From assembly GCF_949987535.1 (NCBI RefSeq), contig NC_080073.1:20456116-20520115 (forward strand): a DNA stretch of 64,000 bases. Reading direction: 5' to 3'. Position numbers and translations under genes: made by a program. Below are positions 1 through 13,554 of this stretch, piece by piece. This DNA is from Balaenoptera acutorostrata (taxonomy: Eukaryota; Chordata; Mammalia; Artiodactyla; Balaenopteridae). Position 1 is the stretch's first letter. The number at the start of each line of letters is the position of its first letter. The notes beneath the pieces are model-generated. The model was given only the letters and a program-made list of their open reading frames with translations, made no database searches and was not told the origin of the DNA.

Positions 1-3000
1 AAATAAAAAGTTTAATTTTAATTATTATTTATACAGGTACTAACAGAAGAAAAAGTACATACTGTATTAATCAAATTTTAAAATCATTTTTGTTTTAAAT
101 ATTATGAAATGAATTCTCAGCTTTATTATCATCCTGATTAGTTTTCATAGGTGAATCTGACAGAAATGAAATGAGAAAGCCTTAAGTTTATTAGATAACT
201 TACAGAAATCGTTATGTAAGGTTCACAGTACAATGTGGCTACTGTTTAATTTTCTAAATTCAGATAGTATCATACAATATATTTGTGCCAAATAACTCAA
301 ACTGTTCTTTTGTGTTCTTCTAGTACAAATTCCATAATCTCAGAGATTGTTATAAATCAGAGATTACTAAATAATATGTTGTTTAGAATAAAATAGTGAT
401 TAATATGAAAAAAGGAAAGCCAGTTATATAATGTGTGAGAGTCAATGAAGATAAAAACTATTCTCAGATTCTAAAAACAATATTTGGTGCTGATTATTTC
501 TTTGTTAGAGCTAAACCTGAAGTTGTGGGGATTAGGTGTGAGGCAAATGGGAATCAAAGAAGATAATCAAAGAATAACAATCCATATATTTCTCATTTTA
601 TTCCTCTGTCCTCCTTTTTAGTATGGGTTTTCCCTCACACAGACTTTATTAAATACACAAGTGCCTCTAATTTTTTTTAACTTTCTCAATTGAATATCAT
701 ACCTTATCTAACACAATATTTTAAAATTACGGTCTTATTTTTAACATACTAAATACAAGGTTCTTAAGTACCTCATACTGACTTTCTCTTTTATGATATT
801 TGTGGGTTGTATTTTTTCAACAGACCAGGCATGAGTCAATTCCATCTACATTTTTACTGGTGTAAAATACTGGCATAATTTATTTTAATCAATGTAGCCC
901 TCAGCCATTTCATGTTCTTAAGGGAAGGGAATGGAAATCTCTAGAGAAGAAGAAAACTGAAAAGTGTGAATCACCTACATTTCTCATTTACCCATGCTAA
1001 TTAAGACCAAGCATTTGAAAGTTACCATCTGAAGGAAAATTAAGCCAATTAACCCACTGATGAAGATAATTTTCAATATTCTATCAGGAGGCAAAAATCT
1101 TCACCAGCCGTTCTTATTTCTACTGTGGAGGTAATTTCCATACTGTCTCTGAGTGTTAAGAACTCAAACGAGTGTCACGCCAGTTCTGGGGGTTCTAATT
1201 GCAACTTTTATTTAAATTCTGATTTTCTGGCCCACAGCTTGATTTCTGATTGGCTGGACCTGATTGCTTTCAGACCTGACAAGATTTTATTTGTAGGCCC
1301 TTGGAAACTTGCATGGATGAACATTCTCTGAGTTTAGAGGGAAATCCTCCTAAGATCTAGCTTTCCATGTCGACTGGAGCATAAGAACCACTAGAGGTTC
1401 TTTAGGAAAGGGATTAATTTGGGAGCATTAATTACCAAATAATTATAGCCTATGTATAAGTTACTCAAGAAGATGTATTTCTAGATCTAAAGCTGTTTCT
1501 CAGATGAATACGTTTCTTTTTAATTTCAGCATAGGCAGCATTTCGTCTATTTATCGTTTTTCTTTATGCCTGGAGTCAGCTACCATGGCTAGCATAAAAG
1601 ACACATTACAGTAAAAATGTCTTTGCTAACCAAAATTGGGCAAGTTACTTTGCCCATTTCTTTGTAAAAATCTTTCCTTTTTGGGGGAAGGGAGATTGAA
1701 AGAATTAAATGAGATATAGTTTAAAAACCTGGAGCCTTTTCAATATAAATTAAAGTTGTAATTATTACTTATCTAAATATTTAAACACTTTCAGTTTTCC
1801 AGACAACAGTGAACTAGCTTGCACAGAATAAAATTAAATTAAATTAAAATTGTTATTTTACATGTGGCCCTGTTCATGTTTTTAAATGATCTGCAGGGCT
1901 ACTCTAGGGTTTACGTGTATGATCCTTGCTCTGGGTTCTCCACACTGGCATACATGTCCGCTTAGTCTTGTTGGGTTCCAGCTTAAATACTTTTGGAAAA
2001 ATGTTATTACCCCTGCTCAATGACGACAACAAATCAACAATCTCTATCTAAGTTCCCACAATCTCCTCCTATACATTATTTCTGAAACTAGACCATCTTA
2101 AACTGCCCTCAGTGCAAGCAAGAAGAGATAATAATGCTATGAGTCTCTTTGGAGATAGAGGTTGACATTTTAGGGTGAAGTTTTTACACAGCTAAAATCT
2201 GATTTTTATTCTTTTAATATTTTTATAATAAACTTTTAAAAATAAAAACTTTAAGCAATTTGACTATAATACTACTACATTAGAGACGTTCAAATAGCCT
2301 TTAGGAAAACTCTGTTATTCCTAATCAATCATGATCATCTGTCAATGGAAATAACTGAATATTACATTGAATTATATTTACTATTAATGATAACTTAGGA
2401 AATAGTGGTTCTTATTGTACATTGATTTTTGGAAAATCTACACGAAGAGACAGTTGCTCTCTCCACTTTAATCAAAGCAAAATCAAATCATGGACCCACA
2501 AGCTACCAGCACACTTCTGAAAATAAATGTTTTTTTCTTCTTAAAAGCATGCAATGAACTCCTTTGAAATTTCTTCGACTTTGTGGTTAGTTTGGAAATG
2601 TCTACATGTGTGTCTTTCCTGGTTTGGGCTTCATGAGTTCTCTGACACAGTGGAAACAACTCTGAAAGTACACCAGGAACCACCAGGTATATAAAAGGAC
2701 ATGGAAGGCAACTAATCATTCTATTACCATTTTGCTACAAGCCAGTTAGCCTGTACTACTCAGGGCCTAGCCAATAAGTCATAAAATTTGGAGGCCTCTC
2801 ACCAGAAAGGCTCTTCATACAGGGCATATGCCTCGCTTCAGTCTCTTCTGCTTCTCTCTCAAAGAGTTTCTGGAAAACTCTTAGTCCCTTTCTTAACAAG
2901 GAATATGACAATAAACCAAGATAAAAGAAGAAGCTCTATGTGTATAATACCATTTTACAGAGAGTATAATTGTGGTTGGGTTTTCACCTGTTGGGGAATG

Positions 3001-3327
3001 TTTTTATTTCCTACATAACCTATATCCTGGAATTGACTTTCTCAAACCCTTCTTCCCATCAGCACCAGATTGGCAAACACGGAAACATCTAGTCACAGCG
3101 CTAACCTGAGAACTGATCAAACAGAAAGGGAACCATCTGGGGGCAATAACTATGTAGTAGAATGAAATTTGGAGATCTTACGTGAGACTTGTTACTTCCA
3201 TGCGTTACCTCATTGACTCAATGAAGGAGGTAAATAGACCAAAGAAAACAGAGTTCAACTTCTGGGTTTTGAGTTCTATCATAATTTTTTGATATTTAAA
3301 AGAAAGAGGATACATTTTACTTGTAAC
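1..3327. other. AT-rich non-genic stretch
   Basis: I see no gene, exon with convincing splice signals, or recognisable young repeat here. Open frames are short and scattered on both strands, as expected by chance in AT-rich DNA. A small AAATT pentamer run lies at about 1828-1848. A TATA-like string at about 2688-2697 has no associated initiator, GC-rich context or downstream open frame. Old diverged repeats may be present but cannot be named by eye. Confidence 0.6.
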
Positions 3328-3339
3328 AGTTGACCATGG

Positions 3340-4677
3340 CGCATGGAAATCAATGAAGTTAGAACACTCCCTCACACCATACACAAAAATAAACTCAAAA
3401 TGGCTTAAAGACTTAAATATAAGACAGGACACCATAAAACTCTTGGAAAAGAACATAGGCAAAACATTCTCTGACATAAATCGTAGCAATGTTTTCTTAG
3501 GTCAGTCTCCCAAGACAATAGAACGAAAAGCAAATATAAACAAATGGGACCTAATCAAACTTAAGAGCTTTTGCACAGCAAACCATAAACAAAACAAAAA
3601 GACAACCTACAGACTGGGTTAAAATATTTGCAAATGATGCAACCATCAAGGGCTTAATTTCTAAAATATACAAGTGGCTCTTACAACTCAAAAACAAAAC
3701 AAAAAAACCAAACAACCCAATTGAAAAATGGGCAGACACCTAAAAAACATTTCTCCAGAGAAGACATACAGATGGCCAATAGGCACATGAAAGGATGCTC
3801 AACATCACTAATTATCAGAGAAATGCAAATAAAAACTACATTGAGGTATCACCTCACACCGGTCGGAATGGCCATCATTAAAAAGTCTACAAATAATAAA
3901 TGCTGGAGAGGGTGCGGAGAAAAGGGAACCCTCCTACACGGTTGGTGGGAATGTAAATTGCTGCAGCCACTATGGAGAACAGTATACAGCTTCCTTAAAA
4001 GAATAAAAGTAGAGTTGCCATATGATCCAGCAATCCCACTCCTGGGCATGTATCCAGAGAAAACTTTATTTTGAAAAGATACATGCACCTCAATGTTCAC
4101 TGCAGCACTATATACAATAGCCAAGACATGGAAGCAACCTAAGTGTCCATGGATAGACGAATGGATAAAGAAGATGTGGTATAAATATACAATGGAATAC
4201 TATTCAGCCATAAAAGAGAATGAAATAATGCCATTTGCAGCAACATGGATGGACCTAGAGATTATCATACTAAGTGAAGTAAAAAAGACAAGTATCATAT
4301 GATATCACTTATATGTGGAATCTAAAATATGATATGAATGAACTTATTTACAAAACAGAAACAGACTCACAGACATTGAAAACAAACTTATGGTTACCAA
4401 AGGGGAAAATGGCAGGGGGGAGGGATAAATTAGGAGTTTGGGATTAGCAGATATAAACTACTGTATATAAAATAGATAAACAACAAGGTCCTACTGTATA
4501 GCTCAGGGAACTATATTTGATATTCTGTAAAATAAACCATAATGGAAAAGAATATATATATAAAACTGAGTCACTTTGCTGTATTTTGCTGCACACCAGA
4601 AACCTAATACGACACTGTAATCAACTGTACTTCAATTTTTAAAAAAATTTAATTTCATTTAACAACAGCAACAAAAG
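3340..4677 (+). mobile_element. 5'-truncated L1 (ORF2 C-terminus plus 3' UTR)
   Basis: This L1 copy starts inside ORF2 and runs through the 3' UTR, ending in the cetartiodactyl-type terminus (close to ACTATACTTCAATAA, here slightly changed near 4625) and an A-rich tail. The flanks carry an 11/12-bp duplication, AGTTGACCATGG at 3328-3339 and AGTTGGCCATGG at 4678-4689, which fits target-primed reverse transcription. The mismatch and the broken reading frame suggest moderate age. Its 3' UTR is of the same type as the copies ending near 37942 and 63205, and different from that of the large antisense L1 at 40315. Confidence 0.88.
3353..4302 (+). pseudogene. L1 ORF2 C-terminal fragment, frameshifted
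   Basis: Translation gives the C-terminal part of the L1 ORF2 protein (endonuclease plus reverse transcriptase; cytoplasmic RNP that copies L1 RNA into chromosomal DNA). Three blocks remain in different frames: 3353-3622, 3721-4074 and 4093-4302. The first ends at a frameshift near 3610, after which the normal continuation lies in another frame. The second holds the Cys-rich knuckle, seen as [18 protein letters not shown], with its cysteines and histidine kept, then the [10 protein letters not shown] segment. The third carries the conserved [10 protein letters not shown] block. The endonuclease and catalytic RT core are absent through 5' truncation, so it cannot be active. Confidence 0.88.
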
Positions 4678-4789
4678 AGTTGGCCATGGGAAAATCTACA
4701 AATTCGTTATATTACAAACTCTCAATGGTGAACATCAAAAGCATATTCTGAAAAATCCACGCATGTCTTGTATTAGGTTCCCTGGAAAT

Positions 4790-5690
4790 AGGCTCCCCAT
4801 CAGAAAGCTGCCTGAGGAAGGTTTACTGGGGTGCACTCCTGGGATACACACTTGTAAAGCAGTGAGGAAAGCAGGACTGGCCTGACAGAGAAGCTGACCT
4901 GCAGTGTGGTTGTGACTGAGACCTCCCCGTTCCCACGGGGAGCTCTTGAGCTGGGGAGGCCCTTCAGAGTGGTCCCAGTCCGAGGTAAGGATTCAGTGCC
5001 TTTGCATCCCCCTTTGTCAGTTGCAGGCTGACGGCCACCCCTAACCCTAACTATAACCTTGGGGAGGCAGTTCACCGCTGCAGAGGGACACAGCTGTAAG
5101 CCATCTGCAGCCGGTATTTGCAGCAGCTGGAAGATGGGTGCATTGGGCCCTGAATTGTGGACCAGGTGCAACACCAAGGTATCTACTGCATGGCATACAA
5201 TTTATTTTATAAATGCTGGAAAGAGCAGGACATTAGCTGACCACCTCTTTTCCAGATAAATCTTGCCCAAATTAGAGAGGAACAGCTGGAAGGAAAGGAA
5301 TAGAGTTATATTCTCCCAGGTTTCTAAAATGGGGCTTGTACTCTGCCATGTGTCTGGGCTAAAAACCCCAGAGGGAAGGGAGGGAGGTAGATGGAGAAGC
5401 ATCTGAATTTCCCCACCGACTGTGGGAGACTGAGAAGTTGACTGAGGAATAGCTATTAGATTTCAAGAGGTCTAATGGATGGGGTTGGGAGAAGACAAAG
5501 TAGCAGACTGTCCATTAAAGCCATTGGGAAGCACAGATGCCCCAGCCAATGTTAGAATGGCAGGGTATCAATGCCCAGGACCTCAGGAGAAGGGCTGGAT
5601 CTCAGCAGAGCCAAAAGTAGGAGAGCTGGGCCAGGGGGCAGATGCCCTGACACCCATCCCCACTTACAAATAATACAGTAGCACCTAACC
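4790..5690. other. GC-richer stretch of unknown origin
   Basis: Base composition rises clearly above the flanks, with many CAG/CTG and GGAG words. One minus-strand open frame of 125 codons (4800-5177) and shorter ones on the plus strand overlap here, but none resembles a protein I know and codon choice looks random. The stretch could be an old LTR or other dispersed repeat that I cannot name, or a unique GC-rich segment. A short CCCTAACCCTAAC telomere-like string lies near 5038-5052. Confidence 0.35.
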
Positions 5691-8600
5691 ACCCTAGGAA
5701 GAAGGAAGATGGAGAAGGGAGACTCACAATTGACAAAGTATAAACCTGAAGCAGTGAGTACACAGAAGTGACAGGGCTAAAGTGGACTTTCCTAGGTGAA
5801 GTTGTCCAACATCACACGCTTGAACAGGCTTTTAGTTATGAGGGATGTTACGTTCATTGTACCTGACTTTGTTCACCGCTTTCTCTGAAATGGAAAAATA
5901 AAGACCCCTTCAGAAGTCAGCATTAGTGAGTAGTATCAAAGATTGAGAAGTACTTGCGGTTAGTAGTCAGACCTTTGACACAACAACGTGCTAAGGTCCT
6001 GGGATGAGAAGGGTGAAGGACCGGATGGACAAATGGTGACAAAGCTTCCCTAGTGTCTCTTTTATTTCTTCTATTTAGAGAACCATCTATCTCTTATCAG
6101 CCTGGCCCTATCCCATCAGGATAAGGTAGAAGGCGGGCAGCTGCTCATCACATGTCCTTCTGTTCTTTCAATACAAAGTGGGGGCCTATGACCCAGTCTG
6201 GCTTTAAACCAAGTGTCATTTAAGCTGGGAGTGGGCATGTGATCAACCAGAACCAATCAGAATCCTTATGTGGGACAAAGAGGATCTCTCCCCTTTGATA
6301 CTCAAAGTCCTTATAACCATAAAGACCTTCAGTTACTGGTCTTTACTGCCATGGGGAAAACGGGCTTCCTGGAAAGGAAAAGAGAAAGTCAACGAGAAGA
6401 ACATAGAGAGGAGGAGAGGTGATTCTCTTGGTTGAGCCCCTGGGTCCAGCCATGCTTGAAGTCAAGTTCATTCTTTTTTCTTTTTTTAAATGAGAAAAAA
6501 AAATCCCCATATTTTAGTTGAGTCAGTTGGAGTTTGTTATCAGTCATTTGGGACCAAAAAGTTCTGATGAATACATCTTCCTATAACCCCAAATTAAAGG
6601 AGGATTCAAGGTACTATTATAAAGAGAAAAATAAGGTGGCCTCAAACTGACAATTGCCCTGGGAAAGACTGTGTAAAGGACACTTGACTAGAATGATTTT
6701 ACACTTTGTTCTGCTGAGGGTTCCTTAACTTAATAAATGGCATCCATTTTAAACGTGTCCTAAATCATTTTTACCTGACTGATGTTTTGGTTCGAGGAAG
6801 GAGGCTGAGTAAGTCCCATGATGATTGACATGGGCAAAGGGGTGAAATATTCTGAGGGGGTAAGTCTCCCTATTCGGGAAAGGGTGCTGGGTTTTACTCC
6901 TGGGGCAAGCTATTTGACAGCTTTGTTCCAGGCGGCTGCCTGGAACAGTGTGTAGAAGAGCATTCTGAGACTGGGTCTGGGATCAGTAGAAAAGTAGTCT
7001 CAGCTGGTTACTGCTGTCTGTCACAGGAGTTGGTGGGGGAAATGGTATGATCTATGGTAGGTGTTTTTGCTATTCTGCCTGGCTATAGAGTCTTATTCTC
7101 AAAAGCAGAGCTCTTGAGCAACGGCTTTTACTCCAACAGGAATTTCCTGGGTCAGTGAAGAAATTCAATAGCTTCTGTTAGCTTCTGATATGTAAACTTG
7201 CAATATCTAACGTTACAACTAAAAAAAGATTTAATCCTTGGCCTGAAACTTTCTCATGGAAAATTCTTATGAATTTCACTAAATTCAAAGGGATGCTTCC
7301 CGGTGATATGTATCCCTCTCAACAGTTAAAATGAGGGTGAGAGGAGTGGGGGAGGGGAAGGAGGGGTTGTATACCACACAGATGAGTAGTGATTCCATTT
7401 AAATCAGCCATAAAATTATGTGGTTGGTTAAAAAAAGAATAAACTGACCAAGGTCTGCACAATACATGCAGTAAAATCACCTCATTGTATTTAGATTGAT
7501 TTGGATGACAACAGAAGGAGAAATGTAATGTAAAATACCGTAAATTTTACCACCCATCCGTGAGTAATACACTGCTAAGATAGAGCATATTTACAGTAGA
7601 GAGAAGGAGTCCAGATTTGTCCCAATTAACCTTGTAACTAGATGTACTCCAGTGCTTATTAATGACAGTAATGAGATGCAGACAAGACAATGCATTAAAC
7701 ATCATTGGCATATAAATTAAATTCACATACAGTTTAAAAGGAATAGATACCTTTATGTACTGGACACGAAAGGAAATTATTAAGAAGCTATTTCATAAGA
7801 AAAAGTTAATTAGAAAGAAAATTCAATACTTTCTCTAGTGTTCATCTCCATCAGTGTTGGAAACAAGTTTGACCATGAACTAAGAAATTGTTCCCATTGA
7901 ATTACTGTGCAAGGTATGAAATTAATTTTATGATTGTCCCAATGGAAGCTACAGTAGCTACAAATACTTATATGCCCATTATCATTTTCCTCTATATTGG
8001 CCTACATTTTAATTTGCTTAGGTTTCTATCTAAAGCTTATGAATAATTTAAAATAGATCTGCTGTCTTTACAGCAAAATCATGATAGATAGAAGAACAAG
8101 ATAGACATTCTGCTGTACAAAGAATCCAAACTAAACAGCAAAAACAAAATGTGAAATATATACTGGAAGACTGTTTTAAAAGGCCATTTAGAAGACTACA
8201 TAATTAAAGGGTAGCTCAGTATGCAACATTTAGCAATATGACTCTTGTTCAGTATATTTTATAATTAGTGAGAAGGAATTCAGGCAGAATTGGGGTGTTC
8301 TGTGATTTAGCCTTTAGAAGATGGTGTCCCAGACTTTACAAGAAGCATCTAAATTTTTTTCAGGGCTAAAGACAGTGAAATTTGATTAGGACATTGACCT
8401 CTCCTGACAGTTTTTAGAAAGTATTACCGTAGTGAAAGGCTGAACAGAAAACTGGGTCTTCCCAATTGTCACAGGCTAACAGCTACTGCTTTTTCCCTGA
8501 GATCTAACTAAAAATGGGACCCAGTCTTATAACAATAGCAGCAACCAAAAAGGAGGGGGGAACTCCTCCCACTCACCTATGTAATAAACATCAAACAATC

Positions 8601-9390
8601 AGGTTGGCACTGAGATTAAGTACAATCGTGTCAGAGCCAACATCAGAAATCAATCAAAGACATTTTTCTTTTGTGGTGGTGTTTTTTTTTTTTTTAATTC
8701 ACAGCAACTCACAGCACCAAAGAGGGGAGGTAAGCGTCTAAACAAAAACCGAAATTAGTAACAGCAGACCCATTGCCAAGGGCAACATGAATCTGACAGA
8801 AGATGCAATGATGACAGATGAGCCCTCATTCTCAGTCTAAATTTCGTCTACAAAATGAATTCATAATATCTTAAATATTATCAGCCATGCTTCACTCACC
8901 TTTGTTCTATAGAATGGAAGGGGGCTGTGTGGGCAGAAGTCAACAGAGATGTAATTTCCTCCATTTCCCCCTTACACTTACAGTGGACAGTAATTGTTAT
9001 AGTTTTTCCCCCCTCCCCCACTCCCATTCTCTTCATTTGTTTCTCTGTATTCATGGATCTTTTTCCCTCTTCTCTCCTTTCTGTTACAAAGTTGCAGTTG
9101 TCTGGTTTCTGCCACTGGGACCATGAAATTTTTAACTGATTTGAAATACTCTTAACTAAAATCATGTTTCATTTTAAAATTTCCTCCTTTGAAAAATGTT
9201 ACTTTTCATAGAATTCAATTCAAATGATTTCTTTTTCTGTTTGTTTGTTTGGTTTTTTTTTTTAACACTGAAAGCCGTCAGGGTTCATCTAGTGCAAACT
9301 CATTTTATAAATGAGAAAACTAAGATCCAGGTCACATTAAATACCTAATATTGGCATAGTCTCAAAAATTGTCTAGCAAACTGCTTACAG
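5691..9390. other. Non-genic stretch, mostly unassigned
   Basis: No gene found. About 6040-6480 has the look of an ancient dispersed repeat (a GGGCATGTGA...CCAATCAGAATCC pattern near 6233-6264), but I cannot assign its class. About 7320-7370 is purine-rich. The AT-rich segment at about 7500-8260 has many TAATTA/ATTAAT words, few simple repeats and no recognisable transposon, so it is a candidate conserved noncoding block. Poly-T tracts lie near 8680 and 9253. Confidence 0.45.
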
Positions 9391-9394
9391 TTGT

Positions 9395-9535
9395 ATTTTG
9401 CTCTCCGATTCTGATGATCTCAAAACCTCACAGGAAAACCAGGTATTAGCTATCACCACTTTATAGATAAAGAAATGCAGGCTCAGAGAAGATAATTCAT
9501 TCACCCAGGGTCACACAGTAAGTGACAGCCTTGCT
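9395..9535 (-). repeat. MIR SINE relic
   Basis: The segment reads as the reverse complement of the MIR core and 3' half: a TTTATAGATAAAGAAATGCAG-like stretch, then GGCTCAGAGAAG, then GGTCACACAGTAAGTGACAG. MIR is an ancient mammalian tRNA-derived SINE, long inactive. Boundaries are approximate because divergence is high. Confidence 0.8.
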
Positions 9536-9540
9536 CACTG

Positions 9541-12500
9541 CAAGTATGGACACCTCCCCATGGGGTTTCCCTTTATTATGATACCATAATAGGTAAGTTA
9601 TTTATAAAAATATAAATTCCCATTTTTATATTTCATACTAGTGTGTTTACTTTCATTTTCAGTCATTTCCCCCAGCTCCAAAATTCATAAATTAATCACT
9701 TTGATAAAGACTCTCATCTCATTGTACTTATCAGCCCTATGAATCCAGTTAGAAATGGACCCAGAGAGATTGTGCCTCAATACTTAGGTCCTGGGATGAG
9801 CTGAAATGACCCCATGATAACAGGGTTTTACTTCTAGACCAGAGCAAATCAGTTTTTTTACTTGTCAAAAACGTGTGCCCCTCACAGGAGCCTTTACAAA
9901 TTGTCTAATGATCAGAAACTAGAGATTTTCAGAGAGCTCTCAATAAAACAAAACTATCTAAGACAAATGTAAGACAGATATCAAAAATTACTCTAGTATT
10001 CTATTTATCAAGCTCTTTCCTACAAAAGACTGGATTCTCCCTTCTCCCACTTTTTCTTTGCCTGATAAGCTGCAGAACAGTTTCTACAAAGGACTAGCTG
10101 GAAAACAGTATCGAGCTTTCAAGCACACTATGTTTAGACAGACTGTAAAGGTAACAAAAGGTACAATTAACAGAAGCCACCGCAAACTAATAATGGCAGA
10201 GCTATTTATTATTGAATCATCTTCCTCTAATTTTAGAAACCGAAGAACCTTCACTCCCTATTGTCCATATTTTAATTAATGCCCATTATTTTCCCTAAAT
10301 AGTGCCCTCCTTTGACATGCTATTTATACACACCATTTCTGAAAATACACAGAATATGCATGGCAAGCAGAATCTCCACAAAATGTTTTGTAAGAAGTAT
10401 TTGGGTCCCTTTTGTCTCAGGAATGTCTCGAGGACAAATTTCTGGTTGTGCCCTCTTGGGGGGTATTCCAGCTTTCAGCTGCTTTTTATGTAATTTTAAT
10501 ATATTTGATGTTGTATTTTGATTACTCTGCATACATTTTCTGCTTCTAACGATTAATTTGGCTTCCGTAGGACAGGCTTATAATAAGCACTTCAGCTGGG
10601 TGCTGATCTGACTTTTTCTGGTCCTTTTCAGGGCGACTTTGCAGAAGCCCACTGCTGCTATCACACACAGAAAGAGAGTTTTTAGAAAGTCTATTTACAG
10701 AGAACAAATGACACAGGATATCTGTCCAGCCTGAATGAAGTGTAGCCTAAATGTCTTTTGAAGCAATAGAGCTCAGCTTGATAGATAGAAAGAATTAAAA
10801 TGGAAGGCTAGAACAGATTACTGAAGAAGAAGAAAGAACCTCCATGTGTGGGTATCTAGAATTATAGCCCTTAAAGAGAATTTTCAGGGGAGAAGCTTCA
10901 GAACACACCCAACAGTTGACACCTCCTCCATTTGTTTAATATTTTGATTTCCTTTTTCTCAGTTTTCTTAAATTAGGAAAAAAGGGTTTGAAAAGACTTA
11001 TCTTTAGGATATTTCCTTAAGAATTGCAGATTCTATGTTTTAAAAAAACTGTCAAGTTGAAGATGCTGTCATTCCCAAAGTTGGCTTTCCAGGCCTCAAT
11101 TTTTGAGGTGAAATGTCTTATTTTATGATTGGGCAAGTTAAGAATATATATTTTTTCGCAATCTCTAGAAGTAAGACACTGGAATATTGGCGATATGTTA
11201 AGAACACCTTTATTCAGCATAGTAATTTAAGTCCCTTACTTCATTCAGGATGTCACCAGTTGCTTGATTCTAGGTGTTTAAATGAGTTCCCTTGGGCTTC
11301 TAAGACGATTCAGACCTACGAACTATATTATGTTTAATCTCTGCCGTGTCACAGCAGGTGCATTACTCTGACGTCAATGCAGGCAAAGGAGACACTGCGT
11401 TTAAACACTGTGAAGGTGCCACTGAGCTGTGTTATTCAAGTCCTAGTCAGAACCCAGCAAGCATACCTACTTGTACCTTACTTTACAGCAGACATTTCTG
11501 CATGTTCGTCATCATATGAACAGAGAAACCACTCAGTAAACTGACAACTCTTTATACATGTTAAATGGGCTTTTGGCGCTATCCCTTTGTATACATCAAA
11601 ACTTTTCTTAAAGTTTAAAGAAAAAGTGAGCATCTAGGCATTTCACTCCTTTGTTTCAAAACCTATTTTAATAATCAAATATGTTGTTAAATGTACCATG
11701 CATTGAGAAAATATTAAACATAAAATTACGGGACAGTTGACAGTCTGATATGTTTAAACTAGGATGGATGTGTGATATAATAGTAAAAATAGAAGTTTGA
11801 CTCCCAAACCACTTCACATTTAAAGAAGTCTGTCTGATCACTTTGGTAAGATAAGTCTATAATGGTTAGTATGTTTCTACATATTCAATTCATGAAGTTT
11901 AACTGCTTCTTTTAATTTCATCAGTGTTGAATTAGTCCTTTAAAAGCTTCCCCTCATTAACCTGAAAGGAAATTGAAAGGAAGAGTGAATAGAACGGGTC
12001 GTGAGATCATTAAAATTATTGGAAATAATAATTCCAATTATTATTGGAAGTGTTCTTCTTGCTTGCAAACATCCAAGGACTTTCTGTTACATATTTCACA
12101 GGTACACACATTTCCCTTCATTATAAAGCATAAGCAAAACCATTCTCATCATTATACATATACTATCCTGTCCACTTAGCACCAGAACCAAAAACTTCCA
12201 GTGTCTAGAAATAAACAGTGAAGAAAAGAGTTGTAGATTCTGTTCGTGAATGGACACGAATGTTTCTCATCTAAGAGGTGGAGGAAAGCTTTGAACTGAA
12301 ATATTCAAGATTTTTCTCTAAAATGAAATTCCTATCCACAAAGCAAGAACTAGTTCACTGATTTAAAATCTTAATCTCTAGAAAGACTCAAAGCTAAGCC
12401 ACCTAAGACAGACTGAATCTGACAAACAAAATGCAAAAACCTCATTTGGATATAAACCTTAAATCTCAATACATCTGTCTTCGTTTTAGCCTAAACACTT

Positions 12501-13550
12501 CTGCAGAATTCTCGCTTCTGTTGGCTTTTCAGTACTACCAGCTTTCCAGTTCATACTTGTGCAACTGTAGGTAAATCAATGGCGGCCTTCAGAGGAATGG
12601 AAATCCTACTGGGGAGGTGGAATAGAGGAAATTCAAAGGCAGTAGATAGTCTGAACCACCGCTCACCCCGATGCTTCTTAGATATGATGGTGAATGAGAC
12701 AGCGTTCTGGCCCCCGAGAAGTATACAGCCAAGGGATGATTATGATACAAAGAGGCTATAGCCTCACCAAACTTAAGTGATCATAACAAATTATAACATG
12801 GTGGCACTTCTATTTTATTGCCCTTTCACAATCTTCATTACCACATGGAAGGTTCTAAAAAGGCCTGCAGTCAATAAATCCGTTTTGTCTTAATTACCAC
12901 AATGTATCAATATCTCTAACTTGTTTGCTTCTGGATCCCTTTTCTTCCTTCTCAAGTACCTTATATTTAGATCTCCTGGGGGGTCATTTCTAAACACATT
13001 TTGGAAAATAGACCTTATATTCGTGTTCTATGTTCCTATTGTTGACTGTCAATGTCTTATACCTGTTTTTTTTTTTTTCTTTAATATCCTAGCAGAGGAT
13101 AAGCCCAGAGGAATGATTAGAGAGTAGGGGTGAATAAGAGTCAAAGCGTCAGGACTAAGGGCTGTGTCATCTTCATTTCTGCAGCTATAAAAGGAACAGA
13201 TTACCTGGTTTACCAGAATACTGCATTTAGCTTGGTAGAAAACAGGTTGTAGAAAGGATTCACAAGCAGGGTCTAGTGAGGAAGTCAAATATGGATGCCA
13301 ACAGCATAAGGCAAGTGAAGAGGTAAAAAAGATACTGGAAGATCAGATGAAGAATAGTTCAGGCAGAAAAGATTTTTGAGTTCAAAAGCCTGAGTCTTGA
13401 GTATCAAAAGCCGTCTCTGAATGACACCAGGGTTAAATATATCTCATTCTATGAGACTCTCCTAATTCCTGAAGCCACAAAGGATAATGAAAGCAGGAGT
13501 ACATTTAAAAAATATTAGATAATTACTGATATATTAACTGCATCTTAATT
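9541..13550. other. Non-genic stretch
   Basis: No gene or named repeat could be supported. Short open frames occur at chance density. Local items: a 22-bp inverted repeat at 12024-12045; a perfect TGACGTCA octamer at 11369-11376; and a poly-T run near 13068-13078. An exon-like polypyrimidine tract followed by CAG near 10630 is not followed by a long or recognisable open frame. Confidence 0.5.
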
Positions 13551-13554
13551 TGAT

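Noticed and set aside
2688..2697. TATA-box-like string
   Set aside because: No initiator, CpG island or downstream transcript-like sequence; common by chance in AT-rich DNA.
5038..5052. Interstitial telomere repeat
   Set aside because: Only two CCCTAA units plus a partial one; too short to mean a fusion or repair event.
4800..5177. 125-codon minus frame as a gene
   Set aside because: No domain, splice support or codon bias is visible; it lies in a GC-rich block where long chance frames are expected.
10610..10690. Exon with acceptor at a pyrimidine tract followed by CAG
   Set aside because: The following frame stops within a few dozen bases and no matching donor or homology is apparent.
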